From positions 1-64,000 of the forward strand of contig NZ_RZMW01000007.1 in assembly GCF_003992625.1 (NCBI RefSeq): a stretch of DNA of 64,000 nt. The letters are read 5' to 3'. This DNA comes from Pelagibacterium lentulum. GTDB lineage: Bacteria; Pseudomonadota; Alphaproteobacteria; Rhizobiales; Devosiaceae. This document shows, in pieces, positions 51,346 through 61,213 of the stretch; positions within the stretch are counted from its first letter, which is position 1; every line of letters starts with the position of its first letter. The notes beneath the pieces were generated by a model. That model made no database searches. It was not told where the DNA came from and was given only the letters and a program-made list of their open reading frames with translations. The translations under genes were made by a program, and so were the position numbers.

Positions 51346-52569
51346 TCAGGTTGCCGCTGCTATAAATGCGGGGGCCTTGTTCTCCCTTATCGGTAGGTGA
51401 ATTGCTGCGGAAAACAGGCCAATCAGGATGCCCAGATACCAAACAAGGTCGTATGAGCCGGTCATGTCGAAGGCCAGACCGCCAAGCCAGACGCCGAAAA
51501 ACGATCCGATCTGGTGGGAAAGGAAGGCCACGCCATAAAGCATCCCCATATAGCGCGGGCCGAAGAACAGGCTGACAAGGCCTGCGGTCAGCGGCACCGT
51601 AGCGAGCCAAAGCAGGCCTAGTGTCGCCGCATAGATATAGGCACTGACCTCGGTAATCGGTAGCAGCAGGAACGCGGCTGTGCCGATCGCGCGCAGGAAA
51701 TAGATGACAGCGAGCAGGATCTGCTTTGGCAATCTGTCACCGAGCCATCCGGCAAGCAGAGAACCGGCCACATTGAACAAGCCGATCAGCCCCAGCGCCC
51801 AGGAGCTGGCTTCCGGAGTCAGGCCGCACTGGATCAGGAAGGCCGGGAAGTGGACCGTGATAAAGGCGAGGTGAAAGCCGCAGACGAAAAATCCGATAAT
51901 CAGCAGGCGATAGGAATTGTGGCCCAACGCTTTTGCCAGCGCCTGCATGAAGGGCATGTCGGCGTCGCCGGGCGCGCTGTTGGTCCGGCCCCGCAGGGAC
52001 GCAGAGAGTGGCACGACCATCAGGATAATGAGCGCGAGATAGACCAGTGCCATCTGCCAGCCGAAATTGGAAATGAAGGCCTGACCAAGCGGCGCGAACA
52101 CGAACTGGCCCATGGATGAGGCAGCGGTGGCAATACCAAAGACGAAGGAGCGCTTTTCCGGCGGCACGGCGCGGCCGAAGGCGGCCATGACGACGCCGAA
52201 GGATGCGGTGCCGATACCAATCCCCATCAGAACGCCACCGGTAACGATGAAAAGCTCAACCGTTGGGCTGAAAGCTGCGAGCAGCAGGCCGATGGCGTAG
52301 ATAACTGCGCCAATGGCAAGGGTGCGTCCGGTGCCAAATTTGTCGGCAAAGCCTCCTGCAAAGGGCTGTGTGATGCCCCAGACGAGGTTTTGCACGGCCA
52401 GCGCCATTGCATACCCTTCCCGCGACCAGCCCAGATCGGCGGTCATGGGCAACATGAACAGCCCGGCGGTCGAGCGTGTGCCAAACGTCACGAGTGCTAT
52501 AAAACATCCGGCAGCAATGATGAGGGGGAGCGGTATGGGCAGCGGTGCCCGCGCGGTCGTTGTCGTCAT
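51346..52569 (-). CDS. MFS transporter, OFA/monocarboxylate-like
   Basis: 407 residues, 12 helices. FIALVTFGTRSTAGLFMLPM, MALAVQNLVWGITQPFAGGF and ADKFGTGRTLAIGAVIYAIG point to the OFA/MCT branch, which moves organic anions. It is not close to the preceding MFS gene. No substrate can be named. Confidence 0.87.
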   Translation of the reverse strand: MTTTTARAPLPIPLPLIIAAGCFIALVTFGTRSTAGLFMLPMTADLGWSREGYAMALAVQNLVWGITQPFAGGFADKFGTGRTLAIGAVIYAIGLLLAAFSPTVELFIVTGGVLMGIGIGTASFGVVMAAFGRAVPPEKRSFVFGIATAASSMGQFVFAPLGQAFISNFGWQMALVYLALIILMVVPLSASLRGRTNSAPGDADMPFMQALAKALGHNSYRLLIIGFFVCGFHLAFITVHFPAFLIQCGLTPEASSWALGLIGLFNVAGSLLAGWLGDRLPKQILLAVIYFLRAIGTAAFLLLPITEVSAYIYAATLGLLWLATVPLTAGLVSLFFGPRYMGMLYGVAFLSHQIGSFFGVWLGGLAFDMTGSYDLVWYLGILIGLFSAAIHLPIRENKAPAFIAAAT

Positions 52570-52642
52570 GGAAGGAGACTCGTCTTATCGGCAGATAACG
52601 ATATACGCGGCCAGCGAAATCCCGAAACGAAAAAAAGCGATG

Positions 52643-53665
52643 CTATCCATCACCAGAACTGATGATTGCCGATGGCGCGGGAGACACGCGCCGCCCGAGA
52701 AAATCCAGAATGCGGTCAAGCGCATCCTGTCCTGCGTCAATATCGAGGTTGAACTGATATTCGTGTTGCAGCGGCGGCTCGTGATCGATTGGGAAGAACA
52801 ACGCTTCGACCGGAACGCCCTGTGCTGTGAGGCGTTCGGCCATACGGACCGATTGCGGCGTGAGCGGGTCGGCATTGCCCCCGGTAATAAAAGTGGCCGG
52901 GAAATCGGGTGTTACGAAATTGGCGACAGAGGCGGTCCTGACTTCAGGATCGTTCATGAAATCGCGCGTGCCGGTATAGGCCCATAATACGGTACGCAAG
53001 AACCAGCCAAACTGGCCATCCAGATCGACTCCGCCCAGGTCGTAGGCTCCGCAAAACAGCAGGATGGCTGCCAATCGGTGCGACGCAATCGACGGTTCTA
53101 CCCCCACCATTTCACCATATGAGGGATCGGTGATGATGGCGGCCGCCTGCGCGGCGAGCTGTGCGCCTGCGGAATCGCCAGCCAATACGATAGTATTCGG
53201 GTCGATATTGAGCGCAGGGGCATTGTCAACGAGGTAGGCGAGTGCGTCCATGACCTGTTGCGTTTGCGTGGGATACACGGCCTTAGGCGCAACCGTATAA
53301 TCGATGCCGACTGCGGTATAGCCGTGGCTTGCCAGAATGCGGAGGTAGTTGGCTACCCCTTCCTTGCTGCCAGCCACCCAGGCCCCGCCATGTACCCAGA
53401 CAATGGTCGGCAGCGGGGTTTGTGTCCCTTCGGGATAAAAGACATCGAAGACTTCATAGGGACTTTCGCCATAGGCCAGATTGTGCTGGCCTGTGATGCC
53501 GGGCGGAACATGCGCCTGGAGCGCTGACATCGCAGTTTCATCGCCTTGGGCGAAGATATAGCGAATGGCCAGAACCGATGGCACCGGGCTGACTTGAAAC
53601 GCCACATATATGCCGGTGGCCAGAACGCCAAGGACGAGAAAAGTCCCGAGAATAAAGCGCTTCAT
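52643..53665 (-). CDS. Alpha/beta-hydrolase, HSL-like esterase
   Basis: 340 residues. One N-terminal membrane helix (FILGTFLVLGVLATGIYVAF) then the alpha/beta hydrolase fold: oxyanion HGGAWVAGSKEGV, nucleophile GDSAGAQLA, acid residue in TGGNADPLTPQ and His in PIDHEPPLQHEYQF. The HGG form is that of hormone-sensitive-lipase-like and carboxylesterase families. It is probably anchored in the inner membrane facing the periplasm. Confidence 0.85.
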   Translation of the reverse strand: MKRFILGTFLVLGVLATGIYVAFQVSPVPSVLAIRYIFAQGDETAMSALQAHVPPGITGQHNLAYGESPYEVFDVFYPEGTQTPLPTIVWVHGGAWVAGSKEGVANYLRILASHGYTAVGIDYTVAPKAVYPTQTQQVMDALAYLVDNAPALNIDPNTIVLAGDSAGAQLAAQAAAIITDPSYGEMVGVEPSIASHRLAAILLFCGAYDLGGVDLDGQFGWFLRTVLWAYTGTRDFMNDPEVRTASVANFVTPDFPATFITGGNADPLTPQSVRMAERLTAQGVPVEALFFPIDHEPPLQHEYQFNLDIDAGQDALDRILDFLGRRVSPAPSAIISSGDG

Positions 53666-53737
53666 GGTTCTGCCGCCCCCGGTTTCGCCCTGCCGTCATT
53701 GCCTCTGACATTACAGGTTTTCGGGAGCCAATCATAT

Positions 53738-53773
53738 GAAAAAGCCCGCAACGCGCCATTGCATTGCGGGCTT
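53738..53773 (-). terminator. Terminator after grxD
   Basis: Minus-strand 10-bp stem AAGCCCGCAA / TTGCGGGCTT followed by TTTTTC, 25 bp after the grxD stop. Confidence 0.85.
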
Positions 53774-53798
53774 CAGAATTGACTGATGAGGGGATGGA

Positions 53799-54134
53799 TC
53801 AGGCGCTTTGCTTGACCGCGATCCCGGCATTTTCCATATGGCTCTGGAGTTCGCCGGCCTGGAACATTTCACGCACGATGTCGCAACCACCGACAAATTC
53901 GCCCTTAACGTAGAGTTGGGGAATGGTCGGCCAATTGGAATAGGCCTTGATGCCTTCGCGCAGTTCGTCGGTTTCCAGCACGTTCGCACTGCCATACTCA
54001 ACGCCGAGATAGTTCAAAATCTGGACGACCTGCCCGGAAAACCCGCATTGGGGGAAGTCCGGCGTGCCCTTCATGAACAGCATCACGTCGTTGGACTTGA
54101 TCTGATCTTCGATGAACTGGTTGATGTCGCTCAT
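53799..54134 (-). CDS. grxD: Monothiol glutaredoxin GrxD/Grx4
   Basis: 111 residues. Fe-S cluster carrier with CGFS active site ([14 protein letters not shown]) and TPDFPQ loop, [20 protein letters not shown] for glutathione binding. Start at [20 protein letters not shown]. Works with BolA, whose gene is 3 kb upstream on the same strand beyond a block of unrelated genes. Confidence 0.95.
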   Translation of the reverse strand: MSDINQFIEDQIKSNDVMLFMKGTPDFPQCGFSGQVVQILNYLGVEYGSANVLETDELREGIKAYSNWPTIPQLYVKGEFVGGCDIVREMFQAGELQSHMENAGIAVKQSA

Positions 54135-54240
54135 AGTCGCTGGTTCCTTTCGTCCGCGAGAGGGCGGCGTGTAATCGGTCTTTGCCGATAGATAGGGGAT
54201 GAATGCCGCCATGTCGAGGGTGCGGCCCTTCACCTTTGCA

Positions 54241-55482
54241 TTAGGCGAAGGGACCGGATGGCGCGAGCCTTCTATTTTTCTGCGTCATGAAATGAACGGC
54301 GATAAAGGCGAGGCCTGCCGCGATGCCGGTGACGAGCAGGATAACAAGTGCGCCCTGAATCGAAATTCCAGCCATCAGAAGGGCGAAAATGAATGGGGCG
54401 AAGGCAGACGAAAACTGCCGGGCCGCGGTGAGCATGCCGACATGGTGGCCATAGGTTCCGCTGCCGAAAGCTTCAAGCGGCAAGGTTCCGCTGACAATCG
54501 AAATGAGGCCCGAGCCTAGCCCAAACAGAACAACGAACAGAACGATGCCGGCTATCGCTGGTGTTGTCGTCAGAAGTGTCGTCAGGCTCGCGATCAGCAG
54601 GAAGGCTGCAAGGATCGCCAGCACCGTCTGGGGCAATCTCCCGCCAAAGATCATGTTGATCAGCCGACTTGCGACTTGAGCCGGTCCAAACAGCGTTGCA
54701 GCGGCGACACCGGCAGCGCCAAGGCCCAGTGCGGTCAGCAGCGGCACCATATGCAGCAGGAGTGCGGAGAGCACAAAACCCTGAAGAGCGAAGCCGCCCA
54801 TCATCACGAACAGCAGGGCCCTTGTTTTCCCTACCGAAGCGGGCGCGGGCACGTCCATAGGCGGATTTTCCGAAATAATCGCTGCGGCCGCCGACTTGCG
54901 CCTCTTGGCCAGCCGGGAAAGCCACGCATGAATTGGCAGGCATACCAAAAGATTGAGCGCGGCAAAGCCCAGATAGATTTCGCGCCATGTCAGGTGTTCA
55001 TGCAGGGCCGCCGTCAACGGCCAGAACAGGGTCGATGCAAAACCCGCGATCAATGTAAGATGGGTGATCGAACGCTGCGCTCCGCTTTTGCCAATCTGCA
55101 CGATGGCCACGAAAGCGGTGGCATAGAGCACAAAACAGGCCGCCAGCTCCATCGTGATAAGTGCAAGAACGAAGCTGTATCGCTCGGGGGCCAAAGCGCA
55201 TATCGCCAGTGCAAGGGAAGCGGCGATCGAGCCAATGGTCATAACCTTGCCGGCGCCATGGCGATCTGCCAACCGCCCGGCATAGGGCGCTAAAAAGCTT
55301 CCCAAAGCCAAAGCCACGGAGAGGGCACCGAAAACCCATTCGGTCGCTATGCCGAACGTGTCGGCCATCGCTGGGGCGAGAATGGGAAAGCTGTAATAGA
55401 GAGTGCCATAGCCGACGATCTGTGTAATGGCCAGGCCGAGTACGGCCGATATGGGCACTTTATTTTCTGCGGACTGGAACAC
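54241..55482 (-). CDS. MFS transporter linked to arsR
   Basis: 413 residues, 12 helices. Starts [20 protein letters not shown] and has [20 protein letters not shown] at the first loop. This type of MFS gene often lies beside an ArsR regulator. A 10-bp element TATTTCTATA (55515-55524) 33 bp upstream also occurs before arsR. Confidence 0.88.
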   Translation of the reverse strand: MFQSAENKVPISAVLGLAITQIVGYGTLYYSFPILAPAMADTFGIATEWVFGALSVALALGSFLAPYAGRLADRHGAGKVMTIGSIAASLALAICALAPERYSFVLALITMELAACFVLYATAFVAIVQIGKSGAQRSITHLTLIAGFASTLFWPLTAALHEHLTWREIYLGFAALNLLVCLPIHAWLSRLAKRRKSAAAAIISENPPMDVPAPASVGKTRALLFVMMGGFALQGFVLSALLLHMVPLLTALGLGAAGVAAATLFGPAQVASRLINMIFGGRLPQTVLAILAAFLLIASLTTLLTTTPAIAGIVLFVVLFGLGSGLISIVSGTLPLEAFGSGTYGHHVGMLTAARQFSSAFAPFIFALLMAGISIQGALVILLVTGIAAGLAFIAVHFMTQKNRRLAPSGPFA

Positions 55483-55514
55483 GAAGCGATGCCCTTTGCC
55501 AAGTTGTACGATTG

Positions 55515-55524
55515 TATTTCTATA
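55515..55524 (-). promoter_or_regulatory. Candidate ArsR operator before the MFS gene
   Basis: TATTTCTATA, identical to ten bases in the palindromic site before arsR. The second half is degenerate. Lies between the arsR stop and the MFS start. Confidence 0.35.
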
Positions 55525-55553
55525 TTACCAGTATAATCGAACTATGACATGGG

Positions 55554-55892
55554 CTAGTCGCGAATGGGTGCCTTGTGCTGGTGCCCTGCAAACCGTTCGG
55601 GCTGGCTACCTTCGACGCAGCATTGGTCGGACAGGAAGTCGATAAGCGCTTGCATGGCGGGATACTGGGCGCGGCAGATCAGTGAGGTGGCTTGCCGTTC
55701 CTGGCCGATCAAGCCAGTTTCAACAAGCCGTTTGCAATGGTGCGAAAGCGTGGACGCTGGAATGCCGAGGCGCTCCTGAATCCGGCCCACGGGCATGCCT
55801 TCGGCTCCGGCGCGCACAAGCACGCGGTAGATGGTGAGACGCGTCGGATTTCCGAGAGCCTCAAGCTGCGAAGCGGCCTGTTCGAGATCCAT
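55554..55892 (-). CDS. ArsR-family transcriptional regulator
   Basis: 112 residues, winged helix. LEALGNPTRLTIYRVLVRAG then recognition helix RLGIPASTLSHHCKRLVETG. The classic metal-binding ELCVCDL motif is absent, so it may not sense arsenic. Two neighbouring cysteines near the C-terminus (SDQCCVEGSQ) could be a redox or metal site. Precedes the MFS gene on the same strand by 71 bp. Confidence 0.87.
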   Translation of the reverse strand: MDLEQAASQLEALGNPTRLTIYRVLVRAGAEGMPVGRIQERLGIPASTLSHHCKRLVETGLIGQERQATSLICRAQYPAMQALIDFLSDQCCVEGSQPERFAGHQHKAPIRD

Positions 55893-55930
55893 GGCATGAA
55901 TGTAAGCGGAAGCGAAAACTGCGGTCAATG

Positions 55931-55954
55931 CTATTTCTATAACACTCGAAATAG
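55931..55954 (-). promoter_or_regulatory. Candidate ArsR operator before arsR
   Basis: CTATTTC-N10-GAAATAG, perfect 7-bp arms, 38 bp upstream of the arsR start. Supports autoregulation. Confidence 0.5.
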
Positions 55955-56050
55955 AGGGGCCTTGTGCCGCCAAACCACCCGTGCAAAGCTTACCGTCTGC
56001 AATGCGCTTTGAAAGATCAGCGGCGCGATGATCAAGGCCTGCCCCTAACG

Positions 56051-56803
56051 ATGAGCGATGTTGACGGCCACGACTTGGCTGGACTTCTTAAATACGTTGT
56101 TTCCGTTGCCATATTCGCTGTGGTCGCGATCAGTGCCTATTATCTGATTGTGGGCCAGTTCAGCTTTTCCGCCTTCGCCCGCGAGTATGGTGAACTCAAT
56201 GCCCGCATTGCCGAGCATCCCTGGCGGGCGGGTGCGGTGGGTATCGGAATATATACATCGCTGGTTGTGCTGCTGTTGCCGGGCGCACCTTTTTTCGCCA
56301 TTGCGTTCGGGCTGGTCTATGGCTGGCTGTCGGCCTCGATTGTGGTCCTTATGGGGACCGGTATCGGTGTTGCCGCTCTTTATGGGGCGGTGATCTGGCT
56401 CTTGCCCGAGCATATTAGCGGGCGTGCGGGGACCGCGCTTGAGAAAATGGCCAAGGGCCTTGAGCGCAACACGATGATCTACCTTCTTTTTCTCCGTATG
56501 ATGCCACCGGTGCCCTTCACGCTGCTCAATGTTGCCGCGCCTGCGCTCAAAGTGCCGTTCTGGATGCAGCAGGGCACGACGCTTGTAGGCATGGCGCCAC
56601 GGATTGCCGTTTATGCTTTTGCGGGGGAAAGTCTCCGGGCGGTTATCGACCAGCGGATTGCGGCCTGCCAGGGTATTCCCGATTGCAGTCTCGACCTGTC
56701 GGTCGATGAATTTCTCACCGATGACATCGTGCTTGCTCTCGTATTGTTGGCTATTGTGTCGCTCGCACCGCTGATTATCAGGCGCTGGATGAGGGCGGGG
56801 TAG
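56051..56803 (+). CDS. TVP38/TMEM64 (VTT) family membrane protein
   Basis: 250 residues with five or six helices. VTT signature VLLLPGAPFFAIAFGLVYGW, then GTGIGVAALYGAVIWLL and LFLRMMPPVPFTLLNVAAPA. This family includes lipid scramblase-like proteins; bacterial roles are mostly unknown. ATG at 56051 is preferred over the upstream frame (55964) that runs into the arsR promoter. The 3' end overlaps the next gene on the other strand by 26 bp. Confidence 0.87.
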   Translation: MSDVDGHDLAGLLKYVVSVAIFAVVAISAYYLIVGQFSFSAFAREYGELNARIAEHPWRAGAVGIGIYTSLVVLLLPGAPFFAIAFGLVYGWLSASIVVLMGTGIGVAALYGAVIWLLPEHISGRAGTALEKMAKGLERNTMIYLLFLRMMPPVPFTLLNVAAPALKVPFWMQQGTTLVGMAPRIAVYAFAGESLRAVIDQRIAACQGIPDCSLDLSVDEFLTDDIVLALVLLAIVSLAPLIIRRWMRAG

Positions 56804-57182
56804 GTTTCTTCTCTGTGGCGCCCAGCCCATTGAGCACTTCGCGCGTGATGCCGAACGCGGAAATCACGTCCTGATGGCGCCTGAAGCCGATGAGTTCGCG
56901 CTGCACGAAGTAAGCCCAGACCGCTTTTCGCGCTTCAGCGAGTTCATCGGCCTTGTTATCCGGATCGGCGGCGCGCAGGGCATCCATGGTTTTGGCGACG
57001 CGCTGCTCAGCGGCGTTGAGCGAAGAGGCGCGCTCGCCCATGATCTCATGCTCGAGAACAGCATGACCGCCTTCCAGAGCGTTTCCAGAAAAAGTGGACC
57101 CCACTTTTTCGGTTCGGGAAGGCGATCTGCCTACCGAACGATTGACGGCCTTGATCAGATCGAGGCTGTCACGCAGGGACAT
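56778..57182 (-). CDS. DUF6665-like protein with an in-frame repeat
   Basis: 134 residues. From residue 42 on it fits DUF6665: ALEHEIMGERASSLNAAEQR, AVWAYFVQRELIGFRRHQDV, FGITREVLNGLG. The first 20 residues (MSLRDSLDLIKAVNRSVGRS) are followed by about 16 residues (PSRTEKVGSTFSGNAL) coded by an intergenic-type repeat (57078-57125) that stays in frame. A start inside the repeat is not available, so either the fusion is real or the start lies at the internal ATG (residue 48), giving a short protein. Function unknown. Confidence 0.65.
   Translation of the reverse strand: MSLRDSLDLIKAVNRSVGRSPSRTEKVGSTFSGNALEGGHAVLEHEIMGERASSLNAAEQRVAKTMDALRAADPDNKADELAEARKAVWAYFVQRELIGFRRHQDVISAFGITREVLNGLGATEKKPTPPSSSA
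57078..57125. repeat. Hyphomicrobiales intergenic repeat, copy C, inside a gene
   Basis: AGAGCGTTTCCAG then a 9-bp perfect stem AAAAAGTGG / CCACTTTTT with an ACC loop and CGGTTCGGGAAGGCG. Truncated relative to copies A and B. Contained in the DUF6665-like frame. Confidence 0.7.
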
Positions 57183-57199
57183 CGCCGCTCGCCCTGGTG

Positions 57200-57433
57200 C
57201 TAATCCGGCACACTGGTCGTCAAGGCCAGTGCGTGCAACTCGCCACCCATATTGCCCTTGAGCGCAGCATAGACGAGCTGATGCTGCTGGACCCGCGATT
57301 TGCCGCGAAATTCTTCGGAAACAACGGTTGCGGCGTAGTGATCGCCGTCCCCGGCCAGATCGCGGATGTCAACCTTGGCATCGGGTAGGGCCTGTTTGAT
57401 AAGGCTCTCGATTTCGGCTGCATCCATTGGCAT
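57200..57433 (-). CDS. bolA: BolA-family protein
   Basis: 77 residues. Partner of monothiol glutaredoxins in Fe-S cluster transfer. IESLIKQALPDAKVDIRDLA, GDGDHYAATVVSEEFRGKSR, and the conserved His in VQQHQLVYAALKGNMGGELH. GGAG 6 bp before the ATG. Follows purL by 24 bp, so it is likely part of the purQ-purL operon, an order common in Hyphomicrobiales. Confidence 0.95.
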   Translation of the reverse strand: MPMDAAEIESLIKQALPDAKVDIRDLAGDGDHYAATVVSEEFRGKSRVQQHQLVYAALKGNMGGELHALALTTSVPD

Positions 57434-57457
57434 GTGAGGCTCCAGATTTGGTTGGGA

Positions 57458-59668
57458 TCAGTTTATTGTAGCGCCCATGAAAGCCGGGAACCAGCCCTCG
57501 TAAGCGTCTCTCAACTCTTTGATCGATATGGGATCGGTGGTTCCAAGCTTCAAGCCATCCCCGCCGGTTGTGCCGATGCGGATCGCGGAAACCGGCGCAT
57601 TGGCAAGGACGGCTTCGACTTCGCTTGCAGGCAGGGTAACGAGATAGCGGCCCTGATCTTCCCCAAAGAAGGCCGCAATGGCTTCTGAGGGCGGGGTGCC
57701 TATAACGGCGCCGATATTGCCCTTGATCGCCATTTCAGCCAGTCCCAGCGCCAGCCCGCCATCGGACAGGTCGTGCACCGACGTTACCTGCCCGCCGCGA
57801 ATGAGCGAAAGAACGAAATGGCCAACGGTCTTTTCGTGGTCGAGATCGACATGGGGTGCCGTGCCTTCACGCCGACCGATGACGTCGCGCAGGTAAGCTG
57901 ATTGCCCCAGATGAGTACCCCAGCCATCGGGTGCGCCGACCAGCACAATCGCCTCACCATCAGCAACAAAACGATTGCGGGCCATCTTGGCGTAATCGGG
58001 GATCAGCCCCACACCGGCGATGGTTGGCGTGGGCAGAATGCCGCGGCCGTTGGTTTCATTGTAGAGCGACACATTGCCCGAAACGATCGGGAAATCGAGC
58101 GCCGAACAGGCTTCGCCGATGCCTTTGATGGCAAAAACAATCTGCCCCATGATTTCAGGGCGCTCGGGGTTGCCGAAATTGAGGTTGTCGGTTGCGGCAA
58201 GCGGTTCGGCGCCTGTCGCGATAAGGTTGCGCCAGCATTCCGCGACGGCCTGCTTGCCGCCCTCGAAGGGATCGGCTTCGCAATAGCGCGGGTTCACGTC
58301 GGATGAGAAGGCCAGCGCCTTGGTGGGGTGGCCCTCGACCCGCACGACACCGGAATCGCCGCCCGGGGTTTGCAGAGAGTTGCCCTGGATGAGCGTATCG
58401 TATTGCTCATAAACCCAGCGGCGCGACGAGTTATTGGCCGAACCAAGCAGCGCGAGCAGGGCCGCTGCGATGTCCTTTGGTTCAAGCGCGGTCTGATCGA
58501 GCGGCGCCGGAATGGTGGGTTCCACCCATGGGCGATCATATTCGGGGGCTTCGTCGCCCAGTTCCTTGATGGGAAGGTTGGCCACTTCCTCTCCCTGGAA
58601 CAGAACACGGAAGCGCAGATCGTCCGTGGTCTTGCCGACAGTGGCGAAATCGAGTTCCCATTTCTCAAAGACTGCGCGGGCCTGCGCCTCCTTTTCGGGA
58701 TGCAGGACCATGAGCATCCGCTCCTGGGACTCAGACAGCATCATTTCATAGGGAGTCATGCGCTCTTCGCGGACCGGCACGGCATCGAGGTTGAGTTCGA
58801 TGCCGAGATCGCCCTTTGCGCCCATTTCGACCGCCGAGCAGGTCAGCCCGGCAGCGCCCATGTCCTGAATGGCGATCACGGCGCCAGTGGCCATGAGTTC
58901 AAGGCAGGCTTCGAGCAGGCGCTTTTCGGTGAAGGGGTCGCCGACCTGAACGGTGGGCCGCTTTTCTTCAATATCGTCGCCGAATTCGGCAGATGCCATT
59001 GTCGCGCCGCCCACGCCATCACGGCCTGTTTTCGCGCCGAGATAGACGACCGGCAGTCCGACGCCCTTGGCTTCGGACAGGAAAATCTTGTCGGTATCGG
59101 CGAGACCGGCGGCAAAGGCGTTGACCAGAATATTGCCATTGTAACGGGCGTCAAATTGCACTTCGCCGCCAACGGTGGGCACGCCAAAGGAATTGCCATA
59201 ACCGCCAACACCGGCAACGACGCCGGAAACCAGATGTCTGGTTTTCTCGTGATCGGGTTCACCAAAGCGCAGGGCATTCATCGCAGCGATGGGCCGGGCG
59301 CCCATGGTGAAAACATCACGCAGGATGCCGCCAACGCCAGTCGCTGCGCCCTGATAGGGCTCAATGAACGAGGGGTGATTGTGGCTTTCCATCTTGAAGA
59401 CGACAGCCTGGCCATCGCCAATGTCAACGACACCGGCATTTTCGCCCGGACCCTGAATGACGCGCGGTCCCTTGGTGGGCAGCGTGCGAAGCCATTTTTT
59501 CGAGCTTTTATACGAACAGTGCTCGTTCCACATGGCCGAGAAAATACCCAGTTCCGTATATGTCGGCTCGCGCCCGATCAGATCGAGGATTTTCTGGTAT
59601 TCGTCGGGCTTCAGGCCGTGGCTGGCGACGAGTTCGGGGGTGATTTCGATGTCGTTGCGAAGGGTCAT
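57458..59668 (-). CDS. purL: Phosphoribosylformylglycinamidine synthase, PurL subunit
   Basis: Fourth step of purine synthesis. 736 residues, the small (Gram-positive-like) PurL that works with separate PurS and PurQ. N-terminal [40 protein letters not shown], then [20 protein letters not shown] and [20 protein letters not shown]. Follows purQ by 30 bp. A 570-codon antisense frame (58328-60040) is a shadow of it. Confidence 0.97.
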   Translation of the reverse strand: MTLRNDIEITPELVASHGLKPDEYQKILDLIGREPTYTELGIFSAMWNEHCSYKSSKKWLRTLPTKGPRVIQGPGENAGVVDIGDGQAVVFKMESHNHPSFIEPYQGAATGVGGILRDVFTMGARPIAAMNALRFGEPDHEKTRHLVSGVVAGVGGYGNSFGVPTVGGEVQFDARYNGNILVNAFAAGLADTDKIFLSEAKGVGLPVVYLGAKTGRDGVGGATMASAEFGDDIEEKRPTVQVGDPFTEKRLLEACLELMATGAVIAIQDMGAAGLTCSAVEMGAKGDLGIELNLDAVPVREERMTPYEMMLSESQERMLMVLHPEKEAQARAVFEKWELDFATVGKTTDDLRFRVLFQGEEVANLPIKELGDEAPEYDRPWVEPTIPAPLDQTALEPKDIAAALLALLGSANNSSRRWVYEQYDTLIQGNSLQTPGGDSGVVRVEGHPTKALAFSSDVNPRYCEADPFEGGKQAVAECWRNLIATGAEPLAATDNLNFGNPERPEIMGQIVFAIKGIGEACSALDFPIVSGNVSLYNETNGRGILPTPTIAGVGLIPDYAKMARNRFVADGEAIVLVGAPDGWGTHLGQSAYLRDVIGRREGTAPHVDLDHEKTVGHFVLSLIRGGQVTSVHDLSDGGLALGLAEMAIKGNIGAVIGTPPSEAIAAFFGEDQGRYLVTLPASEVEAVLANAPVSAIRIGTTGGDGLKLGTTDPISIKELRDAYEGWFPAFMGATIN

Positions 59669-59698
59669 GGAGCGGAGCCTGCCAGTTCTGCGGGTCGG

Positions 59699-60358
59699 TC
59701 AGGCCAGAAGGCCAGCGAAGATGCCGCGGCCATCGGTGCCGCCGTGCTCGGGTTCGATCAGGTTTTCCGGGTGGGGCATCATGCCCAGCACGTTGCCCCT
59801 GGCATTGGTGATGCCGGCAATGTTGTTGATCGAGCCGTTGGGATTGGTCTCAGGGGTATAGCGAAAGATGACCTGTCCGTTACCTTCAATCGATGCGAGT
59901 GTCTCGGTATCGGTGAAGAAATTTCCGTCGTGGTGGGCCACCGGGCAGCGGATCACCTGACCATCCGAATACTGGTTGGAGAAGGGGGTATTGGCGTTTG
60001 CGATTTCCAGCTCGACTTCGCGGCAGACGAATTTCAGTGAAGCGTTACGCATCAGGGCGCCGGGCAGAAGGCCCGCTTCTGTGAGGATCTGAAAGCCGTT
60101 GCAGACGCCAAGCACCTTGACGCCCTTATCGGCACGCTCGCGAATGATGTCCATCATGGGGGAGCGGGCGGCGATGGCGCCGCAGCGCAAATAGTCGCCA
60201 TAGGAGAAACCGCCGGGAATGACGATCAGATCGACATCGGGCAGTTCAGTCTCCTGATGCCAGACCACAGCCGGCGCCTTTCCGCCGATCTTGGTCAGCG
60301 CCGCGATCATGTCGCGGTCGCGATTGAGGCCGGGAAAGACGACAACGGCGGATTTCAT
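59699..60358 (-). CDS. purQ: Phosphoribosylformylglycinamidine synthase, PurQ subunit
   Basis: Glutaminase subunit that supplies ammonia to PurL. 219 residues from [20 protein letters not shown]. Catalytic Cys in [20 protein letters not shown], His in [11 protein letters not shown], and final [15 protein letters not shown]. The frame open to 60610 lacks family similarity upstream, so 60358 is taken as the start. Confidence 0.95.
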   Translation of the reverse strand: MKSAVVVFPGLNRDRDMIAALTKIGGKAPAVVWHQETELPDVDLIVIPGGFSYGDYLRCGAIAARSPMMDIIRERADKGVKVLGVCNGFQILTEAGLLPGALMRNASLKFVCREVELEIANANTPFSNQYSDGQVIRCPVAHHDGNFFTDTETLASIEGNGQVIFRYTPETNPNGSINNIAGITNARGNVLGMMPHPENLIEPEHGGTDGRGIFAGLLA

Positions 60359-60545
60359 CACGCGGGTCTCGCTTATCGATTTTGGGACGGCTGCAGATGC
60401 GCGCCTTGTCGGGATTTCCGTGACAAAATGCAAGGGGATTCGGCGTAATGGGGAAAAAAATGAAACCGGGTGTCGGAGATCGGGTCGGTGGAACGTCTTC
60501 TGCATATGATAATATCGCGACTGCGCAATCACACGGAGCATTTCA

Positions 60546-61199
60546 ATGCCCCCGATCATTACTGCATTTGAACGGTCTCCCGATGGCGGCAAAGGTCTGG
60601 CGCGGGACACGCGGGTTCGCTGGGCGCTGGAAGAGGTGGGGCAAAATTACGAAGTTCGTCTTGTTTCGTTCGGTGCGATGAAGGAACCCGCGCATATGGC
60701 ACTTCATCCTTTCGGGCAGATACCGACTTTTGAAGAGGGCGGCCTTGCCATTTTCGAAACAGGGGCGATCGTATTGCACATCGCGGAAAGCCGCGCGGGC
60801 CTTTTGCCGGACGATGCGAATGCGCGGGCGCGAGCTATCACATGGATGTTCGCCGCGCTGAACACGGTGGAGCCGCCAATCCTTGAGTTTGCGAATGCCA
60901 GGCTACTTGAGAATGATAAGCCTTGGTCGGCGCAACGTTTGCCTCTCGTTGCGGATCGTGTCCGCGACCGTCTGACCCAGCTTTCCCGCCGTCTTGGCAA
61001 GTCCGACTGGCTCGATGGCACGTTCAGCGCGGGTGACCTGATGATGGTATCGGTGCTGCTCAGATTGAAGCCGTCGGGCATGCTGGACGAATATCGGAAC
61101 CTCTCCGCCTATGTTGCGCGCGGCGAAGCGCGGCCCGCTTACAAACGGGCCTTCGACGCCCAACTGGCGGTCAATACCGGCCAACTGCCTAGGCGCTGA
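60546..61199 (+). CDS. Glutathione S-transferase family protein
   Basis: 217 residues. N-terminal thioredoxin-like domain with [20 protein letters not shown] and the motif [20 protein letters not shown]; helical C-terminal domain ([20 protein letters not shown]). The catalytic residue is probably a Ser. On the opposite strand between purQ and purS, so it interrupts the purine run. Substrate unknown. Confidence 0.88.
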   Translation: MPPIITAFERSPDGGKGLARDTRVRWALEEVGQNYEVRLVSFGAMKEPAHMALHPFGQIPTFEEGGLAIFETGAIVLHIAESRAGLLPDDANARARAITWMFAALNTVEPPILEFANARLLENDKPWSAQRLPLVADRVRDRLTQLSRRLGKSDWLDGTFSAGDLMMVSVLLRLKPSGMLDEYRNLSAYVARGEARPAYKRAFDAQLAVNTGQLPRR

Positions 61200-61213
61200 T
61201 AGCGTCGAAGCGG

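Noticed and set aside
58328-60040. 570-codon plus-strand frame opposite purL and purQ
   Set aside because: Antisense to clear purL and purQ. The amino-acid content is typical of a reverse-strand shadow in GC-rich DNA, with no family motif.
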